A stretch of DNA of 64,000 nucleotides from the NCBI RefSeq assembly GCF_000144605.1, contig NC_014375.1:2294001-2358000 (forward strand), in the 5' to 3' direction. How positions within the stretch are numbered: the first letter of the stretch is position 1; the number at the start of each line of letters is the position of its first letter. Both the position numbers and the translations under genes were made by a program. Shown here one piece after another: positions 30,758 through 42,644 of this stretch. The notes beneath the pieces are model-generated. The model had not been told where the DNA came from. It saw only the letters and a list, made by a program, of their open reading frames with translations, and searched no databases. This DNA comes from Brevundimonas subvibrioides ATCC 15264. GTDB taxonomy: Bacteria; Pseudomonadota; Alphaproteobacteria; Caulobacterales; Caulobacteraceae.

Positions 30758-30879
30758 GGGTCCTCCGGCGGACGAACCGCCCTTTGCATCCAGCCTAGCC
30801 GCTGCGCCGGCCGTTCGGCGACCTTCTTTTCCTGACCGCCGACTGGTTCCGGCATACGGTTAAGCCTAAAGGCAAAATC

Positions 30880-31815
30880 ATGCCGCACCGCCCCGCCGTT
30901 CTGATCATGCAGCCCGCACTGGGCCTGCTCACGCCCTTCCTGGAAACAGCCTATCGCGTCTTTCGATTGTGGGAGGGTCCGCCGGTGGAGGCCCAGGCCG
31001 ACATCGAGGCCGTGGTCGTGATCGGAGAGGCTCCGCTGGACACGGCGGTGCTGGAGCATCTGCCGAACCTGAAGCTGATCGCCTGTTTCACGTCAGGCTA
31101 CGACGGGATCGACCTGGACTGGTGCGCCGCGCGGGGCGTGCCGGTCACCCATGCGCCCGCCGTCAATCACGAGGACGTGGCCGATCATGCCCTGGGCCTG
31201 ATCCTGGCGGCCCGACGCCAGATCGTGACGGGCGACCGCACGGTGAAGGCCGGCGACTGGCGCATGGAAAGCCGCCTGATGACGCCGTCGATGCGGGGGC
31301 AGCGGATCGGCATTGTCGGGCTGGGCCTGATCGGCGAGGCGGTCGCCCGGCGCGTCGAGATCCTGGGCTGCGCGGTGGCCTGGTGGGGGCCGCGCGACAA
31401 GACCACGACCTGGCCCCGGGCCGCGAGCCTGCTGGACCTCGCGCGGAACAGCGACGTGCTGGTGGTCGCCTGCCGGGCCGATGCGACGAACCGGGGACTG
31501 ATCTCGGCCGAGGTTCTGCAGGCGCTCGGTCCGAACGGGCTTCTGGTCAACGTCGCGCGCGGCCAGGTGGTGGATGAGGACGCGCTGATCGCGGCGCTGA
31601 AGTCCGGAGCTTTGGGCCAAGCGGCGCTGGATGTGTTCGAGACCGAGCCGACCGACGCCGCACGCTGGGTGGATGTGCCCAACACGGTTCTGACGCCCCA
31701 TACGGCCGGGGCCACGACCGAGGCGGTCCAGGGCATGCTGGGCCTGTTGATGCGCAATCTCGCCGCAGCGATGGCGGATGAACCTCTGGTCACGCCGGTC
31801 GTACGGGTGATCTGA
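30880..31815 (+). CDS. D-isomer-specific 2-hydroxyacid dehydrogenase
   Basis: The 311-residue protein has both halves of the family. The NAD site is GIVGLGLIGEAVARR. The catalytic residues lie in VVACRADATNRGLI (Arg), ALDVFETEP (Glu) and NTVLTPHTAGAT (His). The length and wording fit the glyoxylate/hydroxypyruvate reductase-type branch. Its substrate is not certain. It is divergent from the I42 inhibitor gene, with about 120 bp of promoter region between. Confidence 0.9.
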   Translation: MPHRPAVLIMQPALGLLTPFLETAYRVFRLWEGPPVEAQADIEAVVVIGEAPLDTAVLEHLPNLKLIACFTSGYDGIDLDWCAARGVPVTHAPAVNHEDVADHALGLILAARRQIVTGDRTVKAGDWRMESRLMTPSMRGQRIGIVGLGLIGEAVARRVEILGCAVAWWGPRDKTTTWPRAASLLDLARNSDVLVVACRADATNRGLISAEVLQALGPNGLLVNVARGQVVDEDALIAALKSGALGQAALDVFETEPTDAARWVDVPNTVLTPHTAGATTEAVQGMLGLLMRNLAAAMADEPLVTPVVRVI

Positions 31816-31877
31816 CGGCCGTTGCGAGCGCCCGCGCGGACGCGTCGGGACAGGCAGGGCTGAAACCGGAACCGCAG

Positions 31878-32753
31878 TTGACCGACATCACCGACGACAT
31901 CCCGATCACGGCCGCACCGGACGCCGGGTCTGAACCGGGGCTGACCCTGGAATGCTATCCGATGCGGAGCGATCCGCCGCGGATGGTGCCCGGTCGGCCC
32001 GAGCGCGACTGGATGGACGATTTCGCCAACCGCCATCCCTACCGCTGCCTGCCCCTGACCATGGCCAACACCACGGGCTGGGAGCTGCTGTGCCCCTTCG
32101 GGTTCGAGGCCGAGTGGGACGGGCGAATGGGGGCCGATTCGATCCGGTTCCGGCCCGACGCCGACGCCACCCTGTTCGATCATTTCGCGGCGTCGCATTT
32201 CACGGAGGGCGTCCTGACCTTCCACACCGGCTGGCTGTTCCGCACGCCGCCGGGCTGGGCCCTGCGGGCCTCGGGCGTGCCGAACCGGTTCAAGCACGGC
32301 ATCGGCGCGCTGGAAGGCCTGACCGAGACCGACTGGCTGCCCTATCCCTTCACCATGAACTGGCGCTTCACCGCGCCCGGCGTCGTGCGCTTCGAGAAGG
32401 ACGAGCCGTTCTGCTTCCTGCAACCGGTGCCGCACAGCCGGATCGAGGCCTTCCGCCCTGTGCGCGCCGCCATGGACGCGGACTCGGACCTGGCGCTGCA
32501 GTACCGCAAGTGGACGGAGGTCCGCACCGACTTCAACACCCGCATGGCCAACGGCGACCCGGAGACGATCAAACAAGCCTGGCAGCGGTTCTATTTCCGC
32601 GGCGAGTTTCCCGACCACATCGCCGAGGCCCCTTCCGAGCACGTGAACAAGCGGCGTCTGGCGCCCCTGCCCGATGCGCCGCCGATCGAGCCTGCCCCGC
32701 CGGCCCGGGCGCATGTCGGGTTCCGGACCTGGTCCGCCGTTCCGAAAACCTGA
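31878..32753 (+). CDS. DUF6065 family protein
   Basis: The 291-residue protein contains the pattern I associate with DUF6065: RDWMDDFANRHPYRCLPLTMANTTGWELLCP near residue 40, then FTEGVLTFHTGWLFRTPPGWALRASGVPN and a KDEPFCFLQPVPH segment. No membrane or signal segment is seen. The function is unknown. No ATG precedes the conserved start, so a TTG at 31878 is used; the true start could differ. The regulator gene 67 bp downstream is probably a separate unit. Confidence 0.7.
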   Translation: MTDITDDIPITAAPDAGSEPGLTLECYPMRSDPPRMVPGRPERDWMDDFANRHPYRCLPLTMANTTGWELLCPFGFEAEWDGRMGADSIRFRPDADATLFDHFAASHFTEGVLTFHTGWLFRTPPGWALRASGVPNRFKHGIGALEGLTETDWLPYPFTMNWRFTAPGVVRFEKDEPFCFLQPVPHSRIEAFRPVRAAMDADSDLALQYRKWTEVRTDFNTRMANGDPETIKQAWQRFYFRGEFPDHIAEAPSEHVNKRRLAPLPDAPPIEPAPPARAHVGFRTWSAVPKT

Positions 32754-32786
32754 TCCTCGAGGCCAGGCCACGGATTTCACGCTTCC

Positions 32787-32814
32787 AATCATATAAGGAT
32801 ATCCTTATATGATT
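32787..32814. promoter_or_regulatory. Perfect 28-bp palindrome, operator of the ArsR-type regulator
   Basis: The two 14-bp halves (AATCATATAAGGAT and its exact complement ATCCTTATATGATT) meet at 32800/32801 with no spacer. The palindrome ends 6 bp before the ATG of the ArsR-methyltransferase gene, so bound protein would block transcription. ArsR-family SahR regulators of the methionine cycle bind AT-rich palindromes of this kind. No other copy was noticed in the window. Confidence 0.85.
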
Positions 32815-32819
32815 TTCTC

Positions 32820-33782
32820 ATGTCCCTGACGGCCGAACAGACCATCGAAGCCCTGCGCGCCGCCGGCGAGCCGACCCGGCTGCGCATCCTGGCGCTGCTG
32901 GCGGGCGAGGAGCTGTCGGTGATGGAGCTCAGCCGCGTGCTGGACCAGAGCCAGCCCCGCGTGTCCCGCCACCTGAAACTGATGACCGACGCCGGCCTGA
33001 TCGAGCGGTTCCCGGACGGGGCGCGGGTCTTCTACCGGGTCTCGCACGATGTCGATGCGCGGCGGCTGACGGACACGGTCCTGGACCTGCTGGACGACGC
33101 CGAGGGCGAGGCGGACCATGCCCGCCTGGACGCCGTCCGGGACGAGCGCGCCACGGCCGCCGCCGCCTATTTCGAGACCGTCGCGCCCAGCTGGGACCGC
33201 ATCCGGTCGCTCTACGTCTCCGAATCAGCGGTCGAGAGCGCCATCGCCCGCGCCGCCGGTCCGGGCCCGTTCGATCGCGTGGTCGACCTGGGCACGGGGT
33301 CCGGCCGCATGCTGACCCTGCTGGGGTCCAAGGCCCGCATGTCGATCGGTCTGGACCTGTCGCAGAACATGCTCAACATCGCCCGCGCCAATGTCGTGAA
33401 GGCAGGGCTGGACAAGGTCGAACTGCGCCACGGCGACATCTTCGCCACCCGCCTGCCCAACCAATCGGCCGACCTCGTTCTGGTGCATCAGGTCCTGCAT
33501 TACCTCGTCGATCCGGCCGCCGCCGTGGCCGAGGCGGCGCGGCTGGTCAGCCCCGGTGGAAAACTGCTGATCGTTGATTTCGCCCCCCACGACCTGGAGC
33601 AGCTGCGCGACGAGCATCAGCACCGCCGGCTGGGGTTCGCCGACGAGGAGATCGGCCGGTGGCTGGCCGAGGCCGGCCTCGACGCCTCCGCCTCCATCGC
33701 CCTGCCCCCCGACACGGCGGGCCTGACCGTCACCATCTGGACCGCGACGCGTCCGGCCATCGCAAAAAGGAGCGTTGCCTGA
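32820..33782 (+). CDS. ArsR-family regulator fused to a methyltransferase domain (SahR-like)
   Basis: The 320-residue protein joins an ArsR winged helix (about 1-95: RLRILALLAGEELSVMELSRVLDQSQPRVSRHLKLMTDAGLI) to a class I methyltransferase-like domain (about 110-310) with VVDLGTGSGRML. It heads an operon with metF and split metH, each joined by stop-start overlaps. This fits SahR-type control, where S-adenosylhomocysteine binding releases the repressor. The SAH/SAM-binding role of the second domain is inferred. The ATG lies only 6 bp from the palindrome with no Shine-Dalgarno, so the message may be leaderless. Confidence 0.85.
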   Translation: MSLTAEQTIEALRAAGEPTRLRILALLAGEELSVMELSRVLDQSQPRVSRHLKLMTDAGLIERFPDGARVFYRVSHDVDARRLTDTVLDLLDDAEGEADHARLDAVRDERATAAAAYFETVAPSWDRIRSLYVSESAVESAIARAAGPGPFDRVVDLGTGSGRMLTLLGSKARMSIGLDLSQNMLNIARANVVKAGLDKVELRHGDIFATRLPNQSADLVLVHQVLHYLVDPAAAVAEAARLVSPGGKLLIVDFAPHDLEQLRDEHQHRRLGFADEEIGRWLAEAGLDASASIALPPDTAGLTVTIWTATRPAIAKRSVA

Positions 33783-34750
33783 TGGCCGCCACCGCCACAT
33801 CGCTTGCCGACGCCCGCGCCCTGCTGCTGTCGCCCCTGGGCCCCGTCGCGCGCGCCGGGAACAACGGCAATCCGGTCCGGGTCTCGTTCGAGTTCTTCCC
33901 GCCCAAGTCCGACGACGCCGAAGCCAATCTGTGGAAGGCGGTCCGCCGCCTGGAACCGCTGAACCCGGAGTTCGTGTCCGTGACCTACGGCGCGGGCGGC
34001 TCCACGCGGGAGCGCACCCATCGCACGGTCCAGCGCATGCTGACCGAGACCACGCTGAAGCCCGCCGCCCACCTGACCTGCGTCGAGGCCAGCCGCGACG
34101 AGGTCGATCAGGTCATCCAGGACTACAAGGCCATCGGCGTGGACCACATCGTGGCCCTGCGCGGGGACCCGCCCGGCTCGGCGGTCAGCGGCGGATCGGG
34201 CATCGGCGGCGTCTATCAGCCCCGCGCCGACGGATACGCCAATGCCACGGAGCTGGCCCAGGCCATCCAGCGCGTCGGCGGCTTCCAGACCAGCATCGGC
34301 GTCTATCCCGAGAAGCACCCGGAAAGCCCTTCGATCGATCACGACATCGATGTGCTGAAGGCCAAGATCGACGCCGGGGCCACACGGGCTCTGAGCCAGT
34401 TCTTCTTCGACATCGACGCCTTCCTGCGCTTCCGCGACCGGATCCGGGCGGCGGGCGTGACCATCCCCCTGATCCCCGGGATCATGCCGGTGTCCAATTT
34501 CGCCGGGCTGCAGCGGATGAGCGCGTCGTGCGGCGCAGCGGTCCCGGCCTGGCTCGCGGCCCATTTCGACGGGCTGGACGACGACCCCGAGACCCGCAAG
34601 CTGCTGGCCGCCTCCGTCGCCGCCGAGACCTGTGCCCGGCTGCAGGAAGAGGGCTTTGCCGACTTCCACTTCTACACATTGAACCGTGCCGACCTGGTCT
34701 ATGCGATCTGCCGCGTCCTGGGCGTTCGCGAACAGAAGGTTGCCGCATGA
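33782..34750 (+). CDS. metF: Methylenetetrahydrofolate reductase
   Basis: The 322-residue flavoenzyme reduces methylene-THF to methyl-THF for methionine synthase. It has the TIM-barrel wording VSFEFFPPKS (catalytic Glu), SVTYGAGGSTRERT, AHLTCVEASRDE, VDHIVALRGDPP and IPLIPGIMPVSNF. The start ATG overlaps the regulator stop (TGATG), and its own stop overlaps metH part 1 (ATGA). The N-terminal 30 residues are slightly longer than in E. coli. Confidence 0.96.
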   Translation: MAATATSLADARALLLSPLGPVARAGNNGNPVRVSFEFFPPKSDDAEANLWKAVRRLEPLNPEFVSVTYGAGGSTRERTHRTVQRMLTETTLKPAAHLTCVEASRDEVDQVIQDYKAIGVDHIVALRGDPPGSAVSGGSGIGGVYQPRADGYANATELAQAIQRVGGFQTSIGVYPEKHPESPSIDHDIDVLKAKIDAGATRALSQFFFDIDAFLRFRDRIRAAGVTIPLIPGIMPVSNFAGLQRMSASCGAAVPAWLAAHFDGLDDDPETRKLLAASVAAETCARLQEEGFADFHFYTLNRADLVYAICRVLGVREQKVAA

Positions 34751-35816
34751 CCGCCCGCGCCCAACGCATCGCCGCCCTCCATGCCGCCGCCAGGGAGCGC
34801 ATCCTGGTCCTCGACGGATCGTGGGGCGTGATGATCCAGCGCGCGGAGCTGTCGGAGGAAGACTTCCGCGGCGACCGCTTCACGGCCCACGAGGGCCAGA
34901 TGAAGGGCAACAACGACATCCTGTGCATCACCCGCCCGGACGTCATCGGCGACCTGCACGACCAGTATTTCGCCGCCGGGGCGGACATCTCGGAGACCAA
35001 CACCTTCTCGGCCACGGTGATCGCCCAGGACGACTACAAGCTCGAGGCCGACGCGGTCTGGGACATCAATCTGGAGGGGGCGAAGCTGGCCCGGGCCTCG
35101 GCCGACCGCTGGACCGAGAAGGAACCGCACAAGCCGCGCTTCGCCGCCGGCTCGATCGGACCGCTGAACAAGATGCTGTCGATGTCGTCGGACGTGAACG
35201 ATCCCGGCGCGCGGCTGGTGACCTTCGACCAGGTCTATGACGCCTATCGCCACCAGGTGAAGGCGCTGAACGAGGGCGGGGTCGACCTGTATCTGATCGA
35301 GACCATCACCGACACGCTGAACTGCAAGGCGGCGATCAAGGCCATCAAGGACCTCGAGGACGAGGGCATGGAGGCCCTGCCCATCTGGATTTCGGGCACC
35401 ATCACCGATCGCTCGGGCCGCACCCTGTCCGGTCAGACGGCCGAGGCTTTCTGGAACAGCGTGCGCCACGCCAAGCCGTTCGCCGTCGGCTTCAACTGCG
35501 CCCTGGGCGCCGACCTGATGCGGCCGTTCATCGCCGAGCTGAGCCGCGTCGCCGACACCCTGGTCGCCGCCTATCCCAACGCCGGCCTGCCCAACGCCAT
35601 GGGCCAGTACGACGAGGAACCGCACCAGACCGCCCACTTCATCGAGGAATGGGCGGCGTCGGGGCTGGTCAACATCGTCGGCGGCTGCTGCGGCACGACA
35701 CCGGACCACATCAAACATACGGCGGAGGCGGTGTCGAAACTGCCGACGCGCGAGATTCCTGAACGGCCGGTCGCGATGCGGCTCAGCGGCCTCGAGCCCT
35801 TCGAACTGGTAGCCTG

Positions 35817-35817
<1 letters not shown>
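34747..35817 (+). CDS. metH: Methionine synthase, homocysteine-binding subunit (split MetH part 1)
   Basis: The 356-residue protein is the zinc-dependent homocysteine S-methyltransferase module of MetH, encoded as a separate polypeptide. Zinc ligands are the Cys in [10 protein letters not shown] and the pair in [10 protein letters not shown]. The N-terminal [13 protein letters not shown] and [14 protein letters not shown] are typical of cobalamin-dependent MetH rather than BHMT. It works with the protein encoded right after it, whose ATG overlaps its stop (TGATG). Split metH genes are known in Caulobacter. Confidence 0.93.
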
Positions 35818-38483
<2,666 letters not shown>

Positions 38484-38484
38484 T

Positions 38485-38611
38485 CCTCCCCCGTCGGGGG
38501 AGGTGGCACGGCGCGTCTTCGCGCCGTGACGGAGGGGGCCCGAACCAGAACCCTGAGTGCGCGGCCAGCCCCCTCCACCGCTTCGCGGTCCCCCTCCCCC
38601 GATGGGGGAGG
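38485..38611. repeat. Composite intergenic inverted repeat (REP-like)
   Basis: The region between metH and the next stop is nearly filled by nested palindromes. CCTCCCCC/GGGGGAGG occurs at both ends (38485-38503 and 38593-38611), and a GCACGGCGCG/CGCGCCGTG hairpin lies between. The pieces are typical of GC-rich mobile intergenic repeats of Caulobacterales genomes. It may double as a transcription terminator between convergent genes. Confidence 0.75.
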
Positions 38612-38613
38612 AT

Positions 38614-39204
38614 TTACGTCTTCGGCTGGCCGGTCTCGTCCAGACCGGCGTCATCCAGCGATTCCGGCGGGGTGGTGATGTTCTCGCGGACGCGGCGCGC
38701 GGCGTGTTCGCACCGTCCGGGCAGGCCGAAGAACAGGCCGAAGGCCTCGCTGCGGGCCTTTTCGTCTTCCTGCGCCATCAGCGGCGTCCATTTGGCGGCG
38801 GCCTCGACACCCGCGGCCTCGGCGGCGGCGCGGACGGCCGGGGTCTGACGCGCGGCCCCGATGCGAAGGGCCTCGCGGAAATCGGTCGCTTCCAGCCCGC
38901 CCAGCCGCATGATGTCGCGATCCAGATCGTCGGCCGTCGTCAGGGTGCGGCCGAGCGCGATATGCCCCTCGACCAGAGAGGCGCACCAGGCGACCAGAGG
39001 ATAGTCCTCGGTGGGCGCGCCGCGCGGCAGCGGCGTGGCATAGGCGATGGCCTCACGCACATTCCGGGCCTCGACGGACTCGGCGTCCGATCCGGCGGTC
39101 ACGATCGGTCCGTCCTGGGACTGGGCCGAGACGGGTGCGGTCAATCCGCCGAGGGCGAGCACGGCGAGAGCGGCGGCAAGGCTTAGGCGCATAGGTGATG
39201 TCAT
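38614..39204 (-). CDS. Secreted hypothetical protein
   Basis: The 196-residue protein has a signal peptide (MRLSLAAALAVLALGG to PVSAQ), so it is exported to the periplasm. The mature part is mostly helical, with two cysteines (in LVAWCASL and LPGRCEHA) that could form a disulfide. No known domain is recognised. The ATG at 39204 is used; an ATG at 39192 would equally begin the signal peptide. It is convergent with metH. Confidence 0.65.
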   Translation of the reverse strand: MTSPMRLSLAAALAVLALGGLTAPVSAQSQDGPIVTAGSDAESVEARNVREAIAYATPLPRGAPTEDYPLVAWCASLVEGHIALGRTLTTADDLDRDIMRLGGLEATDFREALRIGAARQTPAVRAAAEAAGVEAAAKWTPLMAQEDEKARSEAFGLFFGLPGRCEHAARRVRENITTPPESLDDAGLDETGQPKT

Positions 39205-39317
39205 CCGATAGCTGTCTGACCCCCCGCCTGAAGGCGCGGCGTGGTTTTTCTACGGCAAGGCCCGTCTGACGGCCCCTCCCCCTTCCGCGATCCTAAAACC
39301 AGGACGCCGGAAACAGA

Positions 39318-39343
39318 AATGCCGGCGCTTTCGCGCCGGCATT
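39318..39343. terminator. Intrinsic terminator-like hairpin after the TonB receptor
   Basis: Perfect 11-bp arms (AATGCCGGCGC and GCGCCGGCATT) enclose a 4-nt TTTC loop, 27 bp after the stop of the minus-strand receptor. On that strand the stem is followed by a T-rich TCTGTTTCC stretch, so it probably ends the receptor mRNA before the hypothetical gene. Confidence 0.75.
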
Positions 39344-39369
39344 CCGTTGGTCGACGATGTCCTGACGGA

Positions 39370-42300
39370 TCAGAACGAGTAGCGGACGCCCAGATAGGCG
39401 CGACGCGGGGCGACCCAGGCATTGGCTTCCTGGTAGAGGAACTGGCCGCTGCCGGCGCGGTTGTTGACCACTCCGGTCGCCGTCTGGTGGTTCATGACGT
39501 TGAAGACGTCGAGGAAGAACTCCAGCTCGCCGGCCACGTAGGGCGCGTCGGCGACGTACTTAAAGCGCAGGTCCCAGGTGTAGTAGCTGGGGTTCTGTTC
39601 GCTGCCGGTGATGCCTTCGACGAGGTAGCTGTCGGTGACGCCGTTGAACACGAACGGATCCTGCATGTCCGGAATGATGCGGCCGGAGATGGCCGAACCG
39701 GGCGTGTAGAGGGCGCCGCTGTTCCAGTTGAACACGCTGGAGACTTCCAGACCGAAATCGAACTCGTAGCCGCCGTAGGCCTTGAACTGATGCGGAATGT
39801 TGCCAGCCTGCGGGCCGTAGACGTTCGGGGCGCGCGGATCGAGCGCGAGCCAGTCGCCGACGAAGTCCGCGTTGCCGTCCGAGTTCGCGTTACCTTCGGC
39901 CTTGTTATAGGTGTAGGACGCCTGACCGAACCAGTTGTCGGTCTTGAACTTCGTCACGGTCAGCTCGAAGCCGGTGTACTCGCGCTTGCCGCCCGGCAGG
40001 GTGCCGATGACATAGTTGGTGCCGGGGTTCGCGTCGTAGCCGAAGTAGGAATACGGCAGGTAGAACGGCGATCCCGGGAAGGCCGCACCGTTCACGCCGC
40101 AGGTCGCCTGCGTGCAGGTCGGATCCGAGTACAGCGTCAGGTCGAAGTCTTCCATGATGTCCTTGGTCACGCGGTGCGTAACCGAGGCCGCTATGCCGAT
40201 GTCGGACCCGATGGTGGTCGACCCACCGATCATGAATTCGTCCGTATAGGGCGTCTTGGTGCCGGGCGAGATCTGGGCGTCGCCCGGTCCCCGCGTCCGG
40301 AAGGTGACCCACTCGCCGCCCGCGCCGTTGCTGACGTAGATCTGCTCGTTGTTCACCGGGCCGGTCAGGGCCCCGGCGAAGTCCGTCATGTCGGTGCGGA
40401 TCGGGTCGTAGTAGCGACCGACGAAGCCGAACACCTTGCTGCGGCCGTCGCCGTTCAGGTCATACACGACGCTCAGGCGCGGCGCGTAGGTCCATTCGAA
40501 CGAGGCGATCTTGCTGTCGTCGGACGCGAAATGCTCGGTCCGTTCGGCGCGAACGCCGGCGGCGACGGTCAGCTGGTCCAGCGTCCAGGTGTCCTGCAGG
40601 TACAGCGAGGTGTACTCGAGGCGCAGCGTGTACGGGCCATCGGAGGCGCGAACGGTCCGATAGACGTTGGTGTTACCGTAGGGGTTGCCTGCGCTGCTGC
40701 CGAACACTAGGGCACCGGCTTCTGCGGACGAGACCTGTCCGTCAGCGTTGGTGTCCAGGATCGACCGGGCGCGAGCATTGCCGCTCAGCGCCGGCAGGAG
40801 GAAGGTGGCGTAATCCTGCGTCGTGATCGCGCGCGCCGTCCAGCCCGACCCGACATAGGAGGCCAGCGTGGTGCCGCTGTAGATCGGGGCCAGCGAGTTG
40901 TAGGTCACGCCGCCCGGAACCGAGTCGGTCTGGAAGTTGGTGTTGTCCGCGAACGAGAAGCCGCCCTTGAACGTGTGCGAACCGAAGCCGGTGTCGAGAT
41001 AGTACTCGAAGTTGGCGCCGTACTCCTCGCGGTTGCGGGTTTCTTCGGAGTTCAGGCCACGACCGCCCAGCTGACGCTGGTAGAGGTTAGAGCCGAAGGC
41101 GTTGCGATAGGTGACGTTGTCGCGAACACTGCTGTCCACAGCGGTGTCGATGATCTCGGCTTCGTGGTTGAAGTAGTAGGCGTTGACGATCAGGTCGCCC
41201 CAAGTCCGCGTGTAGTCGACCTTATAGTTGTCGCCGCCCTGCTCGCGCGTGAAGTCGCGACGGTTGATGATCGCGGAAGAGCTCTGGCCACTGACCGTGG
41301 TCGGATCGCCGAAGTAGGTCAGGGTCAGGCGGTCGTTGTCCGTGGCCTGCCACGTCAGTTTGGCGAAGGTGTAGTCCTGGTCGCGCGTCGTGCTCCGGAT
41401 CAGCTGGCCGAAGGTCGGGCTGCCGAGGGTGTTGTCGAGGACGTCGTCCTCCTGGTTCTTCTTCTGGTACGAGCCATAGATCCACAGACGGTCGCGAATG
41501 ATCGGGCCGCCCAGGGTGAAGGCCGTGTCATAGGTCGAGAAGCCGCCCGAGGTCGTGTGCTGGTCTTCGGATACCAGGTCGTCGTTCTGGAGGTAGTAGT
41601 TGAGCGAACCGTGCCACTCGTTACCACCCGACTTGGTGATGACGCGCGAGACCAGGCCCGAACCACCGGCGTATTCAGCCGGCACGCCGCCGACGATGAC
41701 CTGTTGTTCCTGGATGATCTCGGAGTTGAAGTTGGAGCCGAAGGTGCCGGAGACCGGGTCGGTCACGTCGACGCCGTCGAGGTAGTAGAGGTTGTCCGAC
41801 GAGTTGCCGATGCCGCCGCCGGCCTCGGCGTAGTTGACGCCCGAACGCGACGACGGGTTGCCGCCGTTCGAGGGCTTCACGCCGGGAACCAGCTGCAGGT
41901 ATGCTTGATAGTTACGGGCGGTCGGCAGGGCTTCCACGACGCCCAGCGTCAGGGTGGTGCTGACCTGCGCGGAGGTCACGTCGATGGCGGCCAGCGAGGT
42001 CCCCGTGACGACGATGTCGTCGACGGTGGAGGTGGAGCCGGCACCGCTGACCAGCACATAACCGACGCTGAGATCGCGGCCGGCCACGACGGCGACATTG
42101 CCGACGCCGAACGCCTCATAGCCCTCGGCCGTCACGCTCACGGTATAGTTGGTGGCGGGGTCGAGGCCGGCCAGGCGGACGCGGCCGTCGGCATCGGTCA
42201 CGCCGGTGCGGCTCACCAGGCTGTCCGGCGAGCTCACCATCACGGTCGCGCCGGAGAGCGGCGCGCCGCCGTCGCCCGACACCGTCACGCGCAGCGAGCC

Positions 42301-42438
42301 GGTCAGGGATTGGGCCAGGGCTTCAGTCGGGGCGACCAGCATCATCACCGGGGCGGCGGCGAGCGCCAGCAGGGCCGCGGTGCCGATCATCGTGGTGTTC
42401 AGCATGCGCTGACGGACAGTTTGGAGTTTCAAGATCAT
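39370..42438 (-). CDS. TonB-dependent receptor with carboxypeptidase-like N-terminal domain (Oar-like)
   Basis: The 1022-residue outer-membrane protein starts with a signal peptide ending near APTEALAQ. A carboxypeptidase regulatory-like beta-sandwich follows (about 45-130: LTGSLRVTVSGDGGAPLSGATV), then a plug with DDIVVTGTSLAAIDV and SDNLYYLDGVDVTDPVSG, then a large beta-barrel ending in aromatic YLGVRYSF. This layout fits Oar-like TonB receptors that import or secrete large substrates. The substrate is unknown. The ATG at 42438 has an AGGAGA ribosome site; longer starts are unlikely. Confidence 0.9.
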   Translation of the reverse strand: MILKLQTVRQRMLNTTMIGTAALLALAAAPVMMLVAPTEALAQSLTGSLRVTVSGDGGAPLSGATVMVSSPDSLVSRTGVTDADGRVRLAGLDPATNYTVSVTAEGYEAFGVGNVAVVAGRDLSVGYVLVSGAGSTSTVDDIVVTGTSLAAIDVTSAQVSTTLTLGVVEALPTARNYQAYLQLVPGVKPSNGGNPSSRSGVNYAEAGGGIGNSSDNLYYLDGVDVTDPVSGTFGSNFNSEIIQEQQVIVGGVPAEYAGGSGLVSRVITKSGGNEWHGSLNYYLQNDDLVSEDQHTTSGGFSTYDTAFTLGGPIIRDRLWIYGSYQKKNQEDDVLDNTLGSPTFGQLIRSTTRDQDYTFAKLTWQATDNDRLTLTYFGDPTTVSGQSSSAIINRRDFTREQGGDNYKVDYTRTWGDLIVNAYYFNHEAEIIDTAVDSSVRDNVTYRNAFGSNLYQRQLGGRGLNSEETRNREEYGANFEYYLDTGFGSHTFKGGFSFADNTNFQTDSVPGGVTYNSLAPIYSGTTLASYVGSGWTARAITTQDYATFLLPALSGNARARSILDTNADGQVSSAEAGALVFGSSAGNPYGNTNVYRTVRASDGPYTLRLEYTSLYLQDTWTLDQLTVAAGVRAERTEHFASDDSKIASFEWTYAPRLSVVYDLNGDGRSKVFGFVGRYYDPIRTDMTDFAGALTGPVNNEQIYVSNGAGGEWVTFRTRGPGDAQISPGTKTPYTDEFMIGGSTTIGSDIGIAASVTHRVTKDIMEDFDLTLYSDPTCTQATCGVNGAAFPGSPFYLPYSYFGYDANPGTNYVIGTLPGGKREYTGFELTVTKFKTDNWFGQASYTYNKAEGNANSDGNADFVGDWLALDPRAPNVYGPQAGNIPHQFKAYGGYEFDFGLEVSSVFNWNSGALYTPGSAISGRIIPDMQDPFVFNGVTDSYLVEGITGSEQNPSYYTWDLRFKYVADAPYVAGELEFFLDVFNVMNHQTATGVVNNRAGSGQFLYQEANAWVAPRRAYLGVRYSF

Positions 42439-42644
42439 TCTCCTGGAGTGATGACGCAGCCCTCCGCTGCGGCATCGAGTTGGCATCTTGCGTCGGACTC
42501 GGCGCAGACTGAGGCTTGGATAGACGCCGCGATCGGCCAAGCGCCATAAGAATTACGTCTGTGTAATAAGGCTGCCTTGCGAGTGTCGCATTCAGGACAC
42601 GTTTCTAACGGTGAAGTTACATTGAACTGTCACAGGGGATCGAA

